A DNA stretch of 64,000 nt, taken from positions 248,001-312,000 of the forward strand of contig NZ_FWYD01000001.1 in assembly GCF_900176485.1 (NCBI RefSeq), in the 5' to 3' direction. Positions 35,567-45,207 of the stretch are shown in pieces. How positions within the stretch are numbered: position 1 is the first letter of the stretch; each line of letters starts with the position of its first letter. The position numbers and the translations under genes are program-made. Origin of the DNA: Primorskyibacter flagellatus. Lineage in GTDB: Bacteria > Pseudomonadota > Alphaproteobacteria > Rhodobacterales > Rhodobacteraceae. The notes under the pieces were generated by a model. The model made no database searches and was not told where the DNA came from. It saw only the letters and a list, made by a program, of their open reading frames with translations.

Positions 35567-36760
35567 TCAATCGCGCAAGGATTCCTCCCGCAACCCGTCC
35601 GCCAGCAGGTTCAACCCGAGAACCAGCGACAAAAGCGCAAGGGCCGGGGGCAGGGCAGGGTGCAGGTAGATCGTCAGCAACTTGCGCCCTTCGTTGATCG
35701 TCGATCCCCAGTCGGGGCTTTCCGGCGGCATGCCCAGTCCGAAAAAACCCAGCGTTCCCAGCAGGATCGTCGTATAGCCAATTCGCAGACAAAAATCGAC
35801 GATCAGCGGCCCGCGCGCATTGGGCAGGATCTCCCACAACATGATATACCAGCCGCCCTCGCCGCGCGTCTGGGCGGCGGCGACATAGTCTCGGGTCTTG
35901 ATGTCCAGTGTCAGCCCGCGCACGATCCGGAAAACGGTGGGCGCGTTCACAAAAACCACCGCGACAAACACCACCAGGATCCCGCCGGGCACATCGAACA
36001 GGTCCAGCCAGCCCGGCAGCACCTTTAGCGGCGTGCCCGCATCTGACACTAGCGACAGGTAAAGCCAGCCCATTAACGCCAGCACCCCGATCAGCAAGGG
36101 CGTCCGCACGGAGGGGCGTGTGTGATACCTTGAATTCAGCAGCACGCCCGCAAAGATCAGCGGGAACACGAACAGCACCGCCGCCATGTAGCTTGGAATG
36201 CCCGTTGCCACGATCTCTGGAGTCACCAGCAGGTAAAACAGCAGGATCACCGGGAAGGCGAGCACAAGGTTGGCCACGAAGGTCAGCAGCGTATCAAGCT
36301 TGCCGCCGTAGTATCCCGCAGGCAGACCCAGTGTGATGCCCACCATGAAGGCAAACAGTGTCGCGAACGGCGCAATCTGCACAACGATCCACGCCCCCTT
36401 TATGGTGCGGCTGAACACATCACGGGCCAGATTGTCACCGCCCAGCAGGTAATATGGATAATCACCGGCCTCTGCACCGCGCAGAGGCGTGCCCGGAACC
36501 TTGTTCTTCATGCCAGAGGCTTGCGCCAGCGCGTCATGCGTCACGATCAGGTCCATCGCCCCGAAGATGCCGGTGAAAACCCAGAACATCACCAGAGCAA
36601 AACCGATCATGCCGATGGTTGAATCGAACAATTTTCCGTAAAGCCCCGACCGCCTCTTGAAGGTGATCGACAGCGCGAACAGCCCCAAAAGCGCAATCCA
36701 GACCGGCAGGAATTGCCAAAGAATGCGCGGGATGATCTCTGCCGAGGTCAGCGGTTCCAT
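35567..36760 (-). CDS. DppC-type ABC transporter permease of second peptide importer (397 aa)
   Basis: This permease is longer than usual because of extra hydrophobic segments and an insertion in the middle (two more membrane helices around residues 205-260). The family stretch GDNLARDVFSRTIKGA and the EAA-like loop YVAAAQTRGEGGWYIMLWEI are visible. ATG at 36760 has GAGGAG 9 nt upstream. It follows the DppB-type gene by 13 nt. Confidence 0.87.
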   Translation of the reverse strand: MEPLTSAEIIPRILWQFLPVWIALLGLFALSITFKRRSGLYGKLFDSTIGMIGFALVMFWVFTGIFGAMDLIVTHDALAQASGMKNKVPGTPLRGAEAGDYPYYLLGGDNLARDVFSRTIKGAWIVVQIAPFATLFAFMVGITLGLPAGYYGGKLDTLLTFVANLVLAFPVILLFYLLVTPEIVATGIPSYMAAVLFVFPLIFAGVLLNSRYHTRPSVRTPLLIGVLALMGWLYLSLVSDAGTPLKVLPGWLDLFDVPGGILVVFVAVVFVNAPTVFRIVRGLTLDIKTRDYVAAAQTRGEGGWYIMLWEILPNARGPLIVDFCLRIGYTTILLGTLGFFGLGMPPESPDWGSTINEGRKLLTIYLHPALPPALALLSLVLGLNLLADGLREESLRD

Positions 36761-36773
36761 TAGACAGCACTCC

Positions 36774-37820
36774 TCAGGACACGCTGATGCGGGGATTAAG
36801 ATAGACATAGCCGATATCGGAAATCAGCTGTGTCACCAGCACGACGATGACGGAGACGACCGAAACCCCCAGCAAAAGCTCGATATCGTTATTCCCGGCG
36901 GCCTGCACCAAGGTCCAGCCGAAGCCTTTGTAGTTGAACAGGGTCTCTACGATCACCACGCCGTTCAACAGCCACGGAAATTGCAGCATGATGACCGTGA
37001 AGGGCGCAATCAGTGCGTTCCGCAGCGCGTGTTTCATCACGATATTGGGAAAGCTCACACCCTTCAGGCGCGCGGTGCGGATATATTGCGCGGTCATCAC
37101 CTCGGCCATCGAGGCGCGGGTCATCCGCGCGATATAGCCCATCCCGAAGAGTGCGATGGTCAGGATCGGCAGAAAGAAATTCTCGAAATTTGCATCCTCC
37201 ATCGCAGAGGTCGCCGTGCCCTTGAACCATTTCAGGCCCACGGCAGAGGACGCGAACACCGCGATCAGGATTACGCCGGATACATATTCCGGCGTTGCCG
37301 TGGTGGTAATCGAGATCGTCGAGAGCGCCCGGTCGGTGCGCGAGCCTTCGCGCATTCCCGCAAGCACGCCCAGCAGCAGCGCCGAGGGCACCATCAGGAT
37401 CATCACCCACAACATCAACTTGGCCGTAAGCCCCAGCCGAATGCTGATAATGTCGCTGACATCCTCGCGAAACACGGTGGAATAGCCCCACTCGCCCTGT
37501 AAGACGCCGCAGTATCGGGGGGCTGTCTCTATCGTCATGCCATCATCCAGACAGCGTGCCTGAACCGATCCATCTGTGGAGACGTTCACATAGCCCGGCA
37601 GGACGCCCAGCCATTCGCCATATTTGATTAAAATCGGTCGGGCGTAACCTCGCTCCTCCAGCCAAGAGGCAACCTGCGTGTCGGTCATGCGCATGTTGCC
37701 TTGGGTCTTTGCCAGCTTTTCAAGGTTGGGCTGAAGATTGGTCAGCCAGAACACGACGAAGGTCAGGCAGAGTGTGGTGAGCAGCATCACACCGAGACGG
37801 CGCAACAAAAAAATTCCCAT
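36774..37820 (-). CDS. DppB-type ABC transporter permease of second peptide importer (348 aa)
   Basis: The protein starts with GIFLLRRLGVMLLTTLCL, a typical DppB N-terminus, and has six membrane segments and the EAA loop YIRTARLKGVSFPNIVMKHA. I start at the ATG at 37820, which has AGAAGG upstream, instead of the in-frame GTG ten codons earlier. The large periplasmic domain after the first helix contains two cysteines (SVQARCLDDG, PRYCGVLQGEWG), probably disulfide-linked. Confidence 0.87.
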   Translation of the reverse strand: MGIFLLRRLGVMLLTTLCLTFVVFWLTNLQPNLEKLAKTQGNMRMTDTQVASWLEERGYARPILIKYGEWLGVLPGYVNVSTDGSVQARCLDDGMTIETAPRYCGVLQGEWGYSTVFREDVSDIISIRLGLTAKLMLWVMILMVPSALLLGVLAGMREGSRTDRALSTISITTTATPEYVSGVILIAVFASSAVGLKWFKGTATSAMEDANFENFFLPILTIALFGMGYIARMTRASMAEVMTAQYIRTARLKGVSFPNIVMKHALRNALIAPFTVIMLQFPWLLNGVVIVETLFNYKGFGWTLVQAAGNNDIELLLGVSVVSVIVVLVTQLISDIGYVYLNPRISVS

Positions 37821-37846
37821 GGATTGCCTTCTGACGGGGGCAGAAC

Positions 37847-37874
37847 GCACCGGGGCTACAAATGGCCCCGGTGC
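37847..37874 (-). terminator. Intercistronic hairpin after the Tat-type binding-protein gene
   Basis: GCACCGGGGC and GCCCCGGTGC form a perfect 10-bp stem with an 8-nt loop, 6 nt after the binding-protein stop codon. No U-run follows on the minus strand, so it probably stabilises the binding-protein mRNA and reduces permease expression. Confidence 0.6.
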
Positions 37875-37879
37875 AAAAA

Positions 37880-39547
37880 TCAGGCCTTGAAGCCGTATTT
37901 GTGATAGTGGAATTCGTGCGCCGGATGCTTGTCGACATTCACCAGTGTGCCGTTGTGGTGATTGTAGAGGTTGCGCCAGTAAGGCTGGATGATGATCGCG
38001 TCGTCACGCATCAACTGCTGGATCTTGGCCATCACCTCACGACGTTTATCGGCATCGGCGATCGACAGTGCCTCTGTCATCAGAGCGTCGAATTCCGGGT
38101 TGGCATAGGCCGTCTCGTTCCAGGCCTGACCACTGCGATATGCCAGAGACATAACTTGCACTTCCAAAGGACGGTGGTTCCAACTTGTTGAGCTGAAGGG
38201 ATATTTCGTCCAGTCGTTCCAGAAAGTTGCCCCCGGAAGGATAGAGCGTCGGACAGCGATTCCAGCATCGCGCAGTTGTGCCGCAATCACGTCGCCGGTG
38301 TTACGCTGCCAGTCGTCATCGATGGTAATCAGTTCATGCTCGAAAGCAGCAAATTCGGTGGCGTCCATCATCTCTTTGGCTTTGACAGGGTCATGCTCTG
38401 ACGGGCCGAGATCAGCATAGGCCGGGTGAATCGGGCAGACATGATCGTTGCGTGCGACTTCGCCGCGATCCGAATAGCCCAGTTGCAGACACAGACTGTT
38501 GTCGACCGCCAGCGCCAGCGCCTTGCGCACATCCCGGTTGGCATAGGGTTTGCGCCCGTCCACATCGGCCGCATGGTTGGTGCGGAACACGGCGGTGGAG
38601 GCGGTGACAGTCTCCGTCTGGGTCCAGCCGATCGCCGTCAAAATGTCGATGAAATCCCCAACGGATTCGTAAAGCAGGTCGACCTCTTCGGATTCTGCCG
38701 CCGCCACCCAGGATGCAGGGTCGGTGCCATAATCAATCAACTCGATCCGGTCGAGGTAAGGCCCGCCGAACACTTCGGTTCCCCACCATGTATGATCGGT
38801 ATTGCGCTCCATCACGCAGCGCACGCCGACTTCCAGTGTGACCGGCTTGTACGGTCCGGTGCCGATGCCGAAATCAAACGGATTTCCGCCGTCGTAATCG
38901 GCATGCATGATGGCCGCCGGATAATCCGACATATTGGCGATCACAGCGATGTCGGGCGCCGACAGGTTCAGCCGGACGGTGTGATCGTCTATAATCTCGA
39001 TTGCGCCGTCACGCGCCTGTCCTGCGGCCTCGTCCATCAGCCCGCCCATGCGCGACGCCATGGAATTTTCATCGACGGAACTGTCGCACCAGCCGCGAAT
39101 ATTGCGCGCGACATCTTCGGCTGTGAAAGCGTCGCCGTTATTCCACGTCACACCCTGACGCACGTTGAGCGTATATTGCGTTGCGTCGTCATTGACCTCC
39201 CAGCTTTCCAGAAGCATGGGCGTAAAGCTGCCGTCTTTTTCGTATTGCACGAGGTATTCGTAGATGCCGCGGGACTGGTTGCCGATCTCGGACCAGTCAT
39301 AGGCGCGGGGGTCTTTCATCGCCTTGACGAAGCTTTCGATCCGCAGCGTGCCGCCCTGTTTTGGTGTCTCTTGCGCCTGCACGGGCTGTGTCAGGCCGCC
39401 TAGCGTGTAGGCGGCGGTCGCGGTCAGCCCCAGCGCGGTGGTGCGGGTCAGGAATTCACGTCGGCTCAGCTTGCCCTGTTTGAACTCTTCCGCATACATC
39501 CGCGCCGCAGGGTGTAGCCTTTTCCGCGTCTTTTTCATGCTTGTCAT
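37880..39547 (-). CDS. Tat-exported peptide-type substrate-binding protein (555 aa)
   Basis: This is an SBP_bac_5 family binding protein with a long N-terminus and a twin-arginine signal ([20 protein letters not shown]), cleaved after about residue 59 (PVQA). The family core follows ([22 protein letters not shown]). GGGAG lies 7 nt upstream of the ATG at 39547. Export by Tat implies folding in the cytoplasm, which is uncommon for this family. It is the first gene of the operon with two permeases and the fused ATPase. Peptides are the default substrate guess. Confidence 0.87.
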   Translation of the reverse strand: MTSMKKTRKRLHPAARMYAEEFKQGKLSRREFLTRTTALGLTATAAYTLGGLTQPVQAQETPKQGGTLRIESFVKAMKDPRAYDWSEIGNQSRGIYEYLVQYEKDGSFTPMLLESWEVNDDATQYTLNVRQGVTWNNGDAFTAEDVARNIRGWCDSSVDENSMASRMGGLMDEAAGQARDGAIEIIDDHTVRLNLSAPDIAVIANMSDYPAAIMHADYDGGNPFDFGIGTGPYKPVTLEVGVRCVMERNTDHTWWGTEVFGGPYLDRIELIDYGTDPASWVAAAESEEVDLLYESVGDFIDILTAIGWTQTETVTASTAVFRTNHAADVDGRKPYANRDVRKALALAVDNSLCLQLGYSDRGEVARNDHVCPIHPAYADLGPSEHDPVKAKEMMDATEFAAFEHELITIDDDWQRNTGDVIAAQLRDAGIAVRRSILPGATFWNDWTKYPFSSTSWNHRPLEVQVMSLAYRSGQAWNETAYANPEFDALMTEALSIADADKRREVMAKIQQLMRDDAIIIQPYWRNLYNHHNGTLVNVDKHPAHEFHYHKYGFKA

Positions 39548-39926
39548 CGTGATCTCCCAGTGAACAGTCTTATTGTGACGATTTTTCTGATCCGTACGGT
39601 CTTGCTGAATGGTCTCAACTAGGGCGTTTTCCCTCATCATCAACTTCTTATAGACTTCCCGCGGCATGATTTCGGCAGGTTTTCCACCATGCCTCTTTTC
39701 GCGTGGCTTCGGTCATTGATGGCCCGAAAGCGACATCAGTTCCAGCCAAAAACGACATTTTGAGGATTGTGGAATGGTCCGACAGAGCGATCGCTGCTTC
39801 ACCGTCATGGACAAGCCGCGCCGAAAGCCAGAGCGCGCGCTTGTTATCCCGGTCGCAAATCACCGTCTTTCGATGTTTCGACCAGCAGAGCATGACGCGA
39901 TGATCCCGGCAGGCCGACAGACGTGC
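39548..39926. other. Intergenic region upstream of the Tat-type binding protein, no gene supported
   Basis: It contains an 81-codon open frame on the minus strand (39648-39893) with no ribosome-binding site of note and no motif I recognise, and a shorter overlapping frame on the plus strand. I see no hairpin, repeat or confident promoter. It may hold a decayed gene remnant or the regulatory region of the importer operon. Confidence 0.4.
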
Positions 39927-40820
39927 TCAATCGGTGGTTTCAGGGTGGTGCCGCGTCCATGATTTCATCCGGGCGCGGAACCAGGTCCGCTGCCGTTTGG
40001 CGAATTGCCGGGTCGCGATGGTGGCCGCCTCGCGTGCAGCGTCCAGCGTCATCTCGCCGCGCAGATGGGCGATCAGTTCTGCCGCACCGATTGCCTTGGC
40101 CGAGGGCAGGTTGGTGGAAAATCCATCGAGGTTGTCGCGGGCCTCTTTCAGCGCACCTTGGGTCAGCATCGCATCAAAGCGGCGGGCAATACGGGCATTC
40201 AGCCAATCCTTCGGCGCATCGAACAGAATGGGCTGAACCTTCTCCAATGCCAAACGCGGCGGTGGCGTCGCATCCTGCCACGAGGCGAGCCCGCGCCCCG
40301 TGGTGCGCTGCACTTCCCAGGCACGTTGCACCCGCATCGGGTTCTGCCTGTCGATCCTCGCTGCCGTGACGCTATCAAGCTCTGTCAGCAGCGCCGCGTG
40401 CCCCTCGGCTGCCAGACGCGCATCGGCCTCGGCACGGATCGGGGCAGGGGTTGGCGGGATTTCTGCCAGCCCTTCGGTGAGGGCCGAGAAATACAGGCCC
40501 GTGCCGCCCACGATGATCGGTCGTTCCGGCCCTGCGAGGAGCGGTTCGAGATCGCGTAGCCAGTGACCGACCGAATAGGCCTGATCGCCCGGCACATGAC
40601 CGTAGAGAAAATGTGGTGCGCGTGCTTCCTCCGCAGGCGAAGGCCGCGCGGTCAGAACCCGCCAGTTCCGATAGACCTGAATGGCATCGGCATTGACGAT
40701 CACGCCGCCTTGTGTTTCCGCTATCCTCAACGCCAGCGCAGATTTTCCCGACGCTGTCGGCCCTGCAATCAGGACCGGCATGTCTGCCGCCAGCGCTGCC
40801 AGCCATGACGGCTTACCCAA
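39927..40820 (-). CDS. miaA: tRNA dimethylallyltransferase (297 aa)
   Basis: The enzyme adds dimethylallyl to A37 of tRNAs that read codons starting with U. P-loop [12 protein letters not shown], the DAIQVYR stretch, [11 protein letters not shown] and [16 protein letters not shown] are intact. The start is a TTG at 40820 with AGGAGG 6 nt upstream; the next in-frame Met (MPVLIAGPT) has no such site. It is divergent from pyrH. Confidence 0.93.
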   Translation of the reverse strand: MGKPSWLAALAADMPVLIAGPTASGKSALALRIAETQGGVIVNADAIQVYRNWRVLTARPSPAEEARAPHFLYGHVPGDQAYSVGHWLRDLEPLLAGPERPIIVGGTGLYFSALTEGLAEIPPTPAPIRAEADARLAAEGHAALLTELDSVTAARIDRQNPMRVQRAWEVQRTTGRGLASWQDATPPPRLALEKVQPILFDAPKDWLNARIARRFDAMLTQGALKEARDNLDGFSTNLPSAKAIGAAELIAHLRGEMTLDAAREAATIATRQFAKRQRTWFRARMKSWTRHHPETTD

Positions 40821-40946
40821 ACCGAGCCTCCTGCGGTGAAAGAAATTCCAGGTTTATCCGCTTATCGGCTGTGCCATGCATTGTGTCTGCTCGTGTTTTC
40901 CGACATTTTGCGCGCAATCTAGACCCTTGCCCGGAAGAGACGCAAC

Positions 40947-41681
40947 ATGCCCGATACCGCCTCCGCCCCGCAGACCGCTTTCAGACGCGTTTTGTTGAAA
41001 ATCTCAGGAGAGGCGCTGATGGGCGACCAAGGCTACGGCCTGCACCCACCCACCGTACAGCGCATCGCTGAAGAGGTGAAATCGGTTCACGACATGGGCG
41101 TCGAGATCTGCATGGTGATCGGCGGCGGCAACATCTTTCGCGGTCTGTCAGGGGCCGCGCAGGGGATGGAGCGGACAACTGCCGATTATATGGGCATGCT
41201 TGCCACGGTGATGAACGCGCTGGCCATGCAGGCGGCGCTGGAAGAGCTGGGCGTCTTTACCCGCGTCATCAGCGCGATCCCGATGGATCAGGTGTGCGAG
41301 CCGTATATTCGCCGCCGCGCTGTCCGCCACCTTGAGAAAAAGCGCGTCTGCATTTTTGCGGCGGGCACCGGAAACCCTTATTTCACCACGGACACGGCCG
41401 CAACTTTGCGTGCAAATGAAATGGCTTGCGAGGCGATCTTCAAGGGCACGAAAGTGGATGGCGTCTATGACAAGGACCCGGTCAAGCACGCGGATGCCAA
41501 GCGTTATGACCGTGTGACCTATGACGAGGTTCTGGCGCAGCATCTTGGCGTGATGGACGCCTCTGCGATTGCCCTGGCGCGCGACAACAGCCTGCCGATC
41601 ATTGTTTTCAGCCTGGATGAACCCGGCGGTTTCCGTGGCATTCTTGCGGGGCAAGGTACCTACACAACGGTACATTCCTAA
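40947..41681 (+). CDS. pyrH: UMP kinase (244 aa)
   Basis: An amino-acid-kinase-family enzyme that phosphorylates UMP to [38 protein letters not shown] and the DGVYDKDP loop are the standard motifs. A short N-terminal extension of about 13 residues ([13 protein letters not shown]) precedes the core. GGAAGAG is upstream of the ATG. It opens the conserved pyrH-frr-uppS-cdsA-dxr-rseP-bamA block. Confidence 0.95.
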   Translation: MPDTASAPQTAFRRVLLKISGEALMGDQGYGLHPPTVQRIAEEVKSVHDMGVEICMVIGGGNIFRGLSGAAQGMERTTADYMGMLATVMNALAMQAALEELGVFTRVISAIPMDQVCEPYIRRRAVRHLEKKRVCIFAAGTGNPYFTTDTAATLRANEMACEAIFKGTKVDGVYDKDPVKHADAKRYDRVTYDEVLAQHLGVMDASAIALARDNSLPIIVFSLDEPGGFRGILAGQGTYTTVHS

Positions 41682-41903
41682 GCCCGGAGCCGCGTCTTTC
41701 TGAGGGCTGTGTAAATATTAACTTTCCGCCGCGATACCGATGTTGCGCGGCGAATCTGACCGTCCGACAGTGTGCAAACGGGGGGACTGGACCTGTTGCG
41801 CGGCAGTTCCCCGCGCTTGAGTGCAACACCACCTATACATTGTAATGCTGTTGGCGTTATAGATGGCGGAAGAATACAGGCTCCAAGACCAAAGAGACCA
41901 AAG

Positions 41904-42473
41904 ATGGCTGATGATACTTTCGAACTTGATACTGACGACCTGAAACGCCGGATGGATGGCGCTATGGCGAATTTGCGCACCGAGTTTGCTTCGCTGCGGA
42001 CCGGGCGGGCTTCGGCGTCGATGCTGGAACCTGTGCAGGTCGACGCCTACGGGCAAATGACCCCGATCAACCAGGTGGGCACGGTCAACGTTCCTGAAAG
42101 CCGCATGGTCACGATAAACGTCTGGGACAAAGGCCTTGTCGGCAAGGTGGAAAAGGCGATCCGCGAAAGCGGTCTTGGCATCAACCCGCAGCTGAATGGT
42201 ACGATCATCATGTTGCCGATCCCGGAACTGAACGAAGAACGTCGCCGGGATTTGACCAAGGTCGCCGGTCAATATGCTGAACATTGCCGTGTCGCCGTGC
42301 GCAACGTGCGCCGGGACGGTATGGATCAGACCAAACGGGCCAAGAATGACAGCAATCTTTCCGAGGATGACCAGAAATTCTGGGAGACCGAGATTCAAGA
42401 GCTGACCGACAAATACATCGCATTGATCGACAAAGCGCTGGAACATAAGCAGGAAGAGATCATGCAGGTCTGA
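41904..42473 (+). CDS. frr: Ribosome recycling factor (189 aa)
   Basis: It splits post-termination ribosomes together with EF-G. The three-helix-bundle arms and the motifs [20 protein letters not shown] and [16 protein letters not shown] are intact. I choose the ATG at 41904 because it gives the family-typical start ([19 protein letters not shown]); the frame is open upstream to 41772. The ribosome-binding site is weak. A 222-nt spacer separates it from pyrH, with no clear promoter seen. Confidence 0.95.
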   Translation: MADDTFELDTDDLKRRMDGAMANLRTEFASLRTGRASASMLEPVQVDAYGQMTPINQVGTVNVPESRMVTINVWDKGLVGKVEKAIRESGLGINPQLNGTIIMLPIPELNEERRRDLTKVAGQYAEHCRVAVRNVRRDGMDQTKRAKNDSNLSEDDQKFWETEIQELTDKYIALIDKALEHKQEEIMQV

Positions 42474-42499
42474 GCGGACCCGCCGGTAAGGAGATCACA

Positions 42500-43225
42500 A
42501 TGGTGAAACCGATCCGCGAGGGCAAAGGCCCGCGCCATGTTGCTATCATTATGGATGGCAATGGCCGATGGGCCACTCAAAAGGGCAAACCGCGCTTGTT
42601 TGGACATCACGCAGGCGCAAAACGTGTCCGCGAAATTGTTGAGGCCTGCCCGGATGCCGGTGTCAAATATCTGACGATCTTTGCTTTCTCCACCGAAAAC
42701 TGGAAGCGTACGCAAAACGAAGTTGCCGGTCTGATGAGCCTGTTCCGGCGCTATATCAGCCGCGAAGCGCAGGCTTTGCTGAAGGAAAACGTGCAGGTCC
42801 GGTTCATCGGCGACCGGATGAAGCTTGATGACAAACTGGTCACCCTGATGGATGAGCTGGAGCTTTTGACGTCGCATTGCACGGGCGTAAATCTGACCAT
42901 CGCCATCAATTACGGTGGCCGTGACGAGGTCGCGCGTGCTGCTCAACGTCTGGCGCATGACGTGGCCGCGGGCAGGCTTGCGCCCAAGGAAGTCAATGAA
43001 GAGACATTACCGCGCTATCTGGACACCTATGTTCTGCCTGACCCAGATCTGGTGATCCGCACCAGCGGCGAGGCGCGTATTTCCAACTTTCTGCTGTGGC
43101 AATCGGCCTATGCCGAATATGAATTCATCGACACGCTGTGGCCGGATTTCTCGGCTGCCGAATTTGCCCGGTTGACCCAGTCCTATTCGACCCGCGACCG
43201 CCGTTTCGGTGCCGTTAACGTATGA
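42500..43225 (+). CDS. uppS: Isoprenyl (undecaprenyl) diphosphate synthase (241 aa)
   Basis: A cis-prenyltransferase that makes undecaprenyl diphosphate, the lipid carrier for peptidoglycan and polysaccharide synthesis. Catalytic IIMDGNGRWA, HHAGAKRVREI, FAFSTENWKR and the C-terminal RTSGEARISNFLLWQ are intact. AAGGAG lies 7 nt before the ATG. The stop overlaps the cdsA start. Confidence 0.94.
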   Translation: MVKPIREGKGPRHVAIIMDGNGRWATQKGKPRLFGHHAGAKRVREIVEACPDAGVKYLTIFAFSTENWKRTQNEVAGLMSLFRRYISREAQALLKENVQVRFIGDRMKLDDKLVTLMDELELLTSHCTGVNLTIAINYGGRDEVARAAQRLAHDVAAGRLAPKEVNEETLPRYLDTYVLPDPDLVIRTSGEARISNFLLWQSAYAEYEFIDTLWPDFSAAEFARLTQSYSTRDRRFGAVNV

Positions 43226-44013
43226 GTGCCTCGCCTAAATGGGACGACTTGGCACCGCGCGTTGCGTCGGGTGCGGTGATGGTCGTGATCGGACTTCTGG
43301 GCGTTTGGCTGGGTGGTATCTGGTGGCATTTGCTGATTGCCGCCATCACCGGTGTCATGGTCTGGGAACTGGCCGTGATGCTGCACGGCGCAAACTCTGA
43401 CCGGATGCTGATGCTTGGGGGGATTGCGGCCGCAGCGGCGATGCTCTCGATTGAACTGCCTGCTGGGTTTGCGTTGCCGCTACTGCTTGCACCCGCTCTT
43501 GTCGGCGTCACATTGCTCGGACGTCGCGCGCCAACTTACATGATTTATACAGCCGTCATTCTGCTGGCCGGTTACGGCATGATGGCCTTGCGCGACGATT
43601 TTGGATTGGTCTGGATGCTCTGGCTGGTTCTGGTCGTGATTGTCACCGATGTCGGAGGCTATTTCGCGGGGCGGATGATTGGCGGGCCTAAATTCTGGCC
43701 GCGTGTCAGCCCCAAGAAAACATGGTCCGGCACTGTGGCGGGCTGGATTTGCGCAGGTTTCATCGGTGCGATCTTCGCAGGCTTTACCGAAGCAGGGTCG
43801 GAGCTGATCGGCATCAGCATCGCCGCCGCCATGGCCTCGCAAATGGGGGATATTGCGGAAAGCGCCATCAAACGGCGCTGCGGTGTCAAGGACAGCTCCT
43901 GGTTGATCCCCGGTCACGGCGGCTTGCTGGATCGATTTGACGGGATGCTGGGTGCCGCCTTGTTCCTGCTTGTGGTTGGCCAGATCGTCAACTTCCCGCC
44001 GGGGGTGCAATGA
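43222..44013 (+). CDS. cdsA: Phosphatidate cytidylyltransferase (263 aa)
   Basis: A membrane enzyme that converts phosphatidic acid and CTP to CDP-diacylglycerol. About seven hydrophobic segments are visible, plus SPKKTWSGTVAG and the C-terminal family signature VKDSSWLIPGHGGLLDRFDG with its metal-binding Asp residues. ATGA overlaps link it to both neighbours. Confidence 0.93.
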   Translation: MSASPKWDDLAPRVASGAVMVVIGLLGVWLGGIWWHLLIAAITGVMVWELAVMLHGANSDRMLMLGGIAAAAAMLSIELPAGFALPLLLAPALVGVTLLGRRAPTYMIYTAVILLAGYGMMALRDDFGLVWMLWLVLVVIVTDVGGYFAGRMIGGPKFWPRVSPKKTWSGTVAGWICAGFIGAIFAGFTEAGSELIGISIAAAMASQMGDIAESAIKRRCGVKDSSWLIPGHGGLLDRFDGMLGAALFLLVVGQIVNFPPGVQ

Positions 44014-45191
44014 GGCGCATTTCGGTTTTCGGGGCGACCGGATCCATCGGACAAAGCACATTGGACCTGATCGGGCGCGCGCCGGAGGAGTATCACCTCG
44101 TGGCGCTGACCGGCGGACGCAATATCGCGCTGCTGGCCGAACAGGCGCGGCAGCACAGGCCGGAGATCGCCGTCACTGCTGATCCTGACCGGCTGACCGA
44201 TCTGCGTGATGCGCTTGCTGGAAGCGGCATAAAGGCCGCCGCCGGAGAGGGCGCGCTGGTCGAGGCGGCCACCCGTCCCGCCGATTGGGTGATGTCCGCA
44301 ATCGTCGGTGCGGCCGGCCTTGCGCCCGGTCTGCGCGCGCTGGAACAGGGCGCGACGCTGGCGCTGGCCAATAAGGAAAGCATGGTCGCTGCTGGCAGGC
44401 TCATGCTGCAAACCGCCGAGATGCATGGCGGGCGTATCCTGCCGGTGGATAGCGAACATTCCGCAGTTTTTCAGGCGCTGATCGGCGAAAATATCGCGTC
44501 GGTAGAACGGGTTATCATCACTGCTTCAGGTGGGGCATTCCGTGACTGGCCGCTGGAACAGCTGGCCGACGCGACACCGGAACAGGCCGCCACCCATCCC
44601 AATTGGGACATGGGTCAGCGGATCACGATCGATTCCGCATCCATGTTCAACAAAGCTCTGGAACTGATTGAAACACGGGAGTTTTTCGGAATTTCTCCCG
44701 AGAAGATCGAGACCGTCGTGCATCCGGAATCGCTGATACACGCGCTGGTCGGTTTCAGCGACGGGGCGTTGATGGCCCATGTCGGCCCGCCGGATATGCG
44801 CCATGCCATCGGATTTGCGCTGCATTGGCCTGAACGCCGCGCCTTGCCGGTAGAGCGGCTTGACCTGACGGCAATCGGCGCGCTTAGTTTTCGCGCCGCC
44901 TGCGATCAACGCTACCCGGCCCTGCGACTGGCACGAGAGGTCATGCAGGAAGGGGGCCTTTCGGGGGCCGTATTCAATGCGGCCAAGGAACAGGCGCTTG
45001 ACGGTTTTCTTGCGCGTCAGATCGGGTTTATGGACATGGCCGGGGTCGTCGAGGATGTCCTGACCGAGATTTCGGCAAGACCCGGACATATTCACGCAGA
45101 GTTCACCCTTGATAATGTGAACAGACTGGATCATCTGGCACGGGACACGGCACGCGGCGCGATAAAGCGCCTTAAGGCTCGGAAACACTAG
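44010..45191 (+). CDS. dxr: 1-deoxy-D-xylulose 5-phosphate reductoisomerase (393 aa)
   Basis: Second enzyme of the MEP isoprenoid pathway. NADPH-binding GATGSIGQSTLDL, LALANKESMVAAG, PVDSEHSAVFQ with the metal-binding acid pair, ASGGAFRDWP and NWDMGQRITIDSASMFNK are all present. It overlaps cdsA by 4 nt and precedes rseP by 16 nt. Confidence 0.95.
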   Translation: MRRISVFGATGSIGQSTLDLIGRAPEEYHLVALTGGRNIALLAEQARQHRPEIAVTADPDRLTDLRDALAGSGIKAAAGEGALVEAATRPADWVMSAIVGAAGLAPGLRALEQGATLALANKESMVAAGRLMLQTAEMHGGRILPVDSEHSAVFQALIGENIASVERVIITASGGAFRDWPLEQLADATPEQAATHPNWDMGQRITIDSASMFNKALELIETREFFGISPEKIETVVHPESLIHALVGFSDGALMAHVGPPDMRHAIGFALHWPERRALPVERLDLTAIGALSFRAACDQRYPALRLAREVMQEGGLSGAVFNAAKEQALDGFLARQIGFMDMAGVVEDVLTEISARPGHIHAEFTLDNVNRLDHLARDTARGAIKRLKARKH

Positions 45192-45207
45192 GGCGAATGG
45201 ACAAGAC

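Noticed and set aside
39648-39893. 81-codon minus-strand frame upstream of the Tat-type binding protein
   Set aside because: No ribosome-binding site, no recognisable motif and no coupling with neighbours; described as intergenic.
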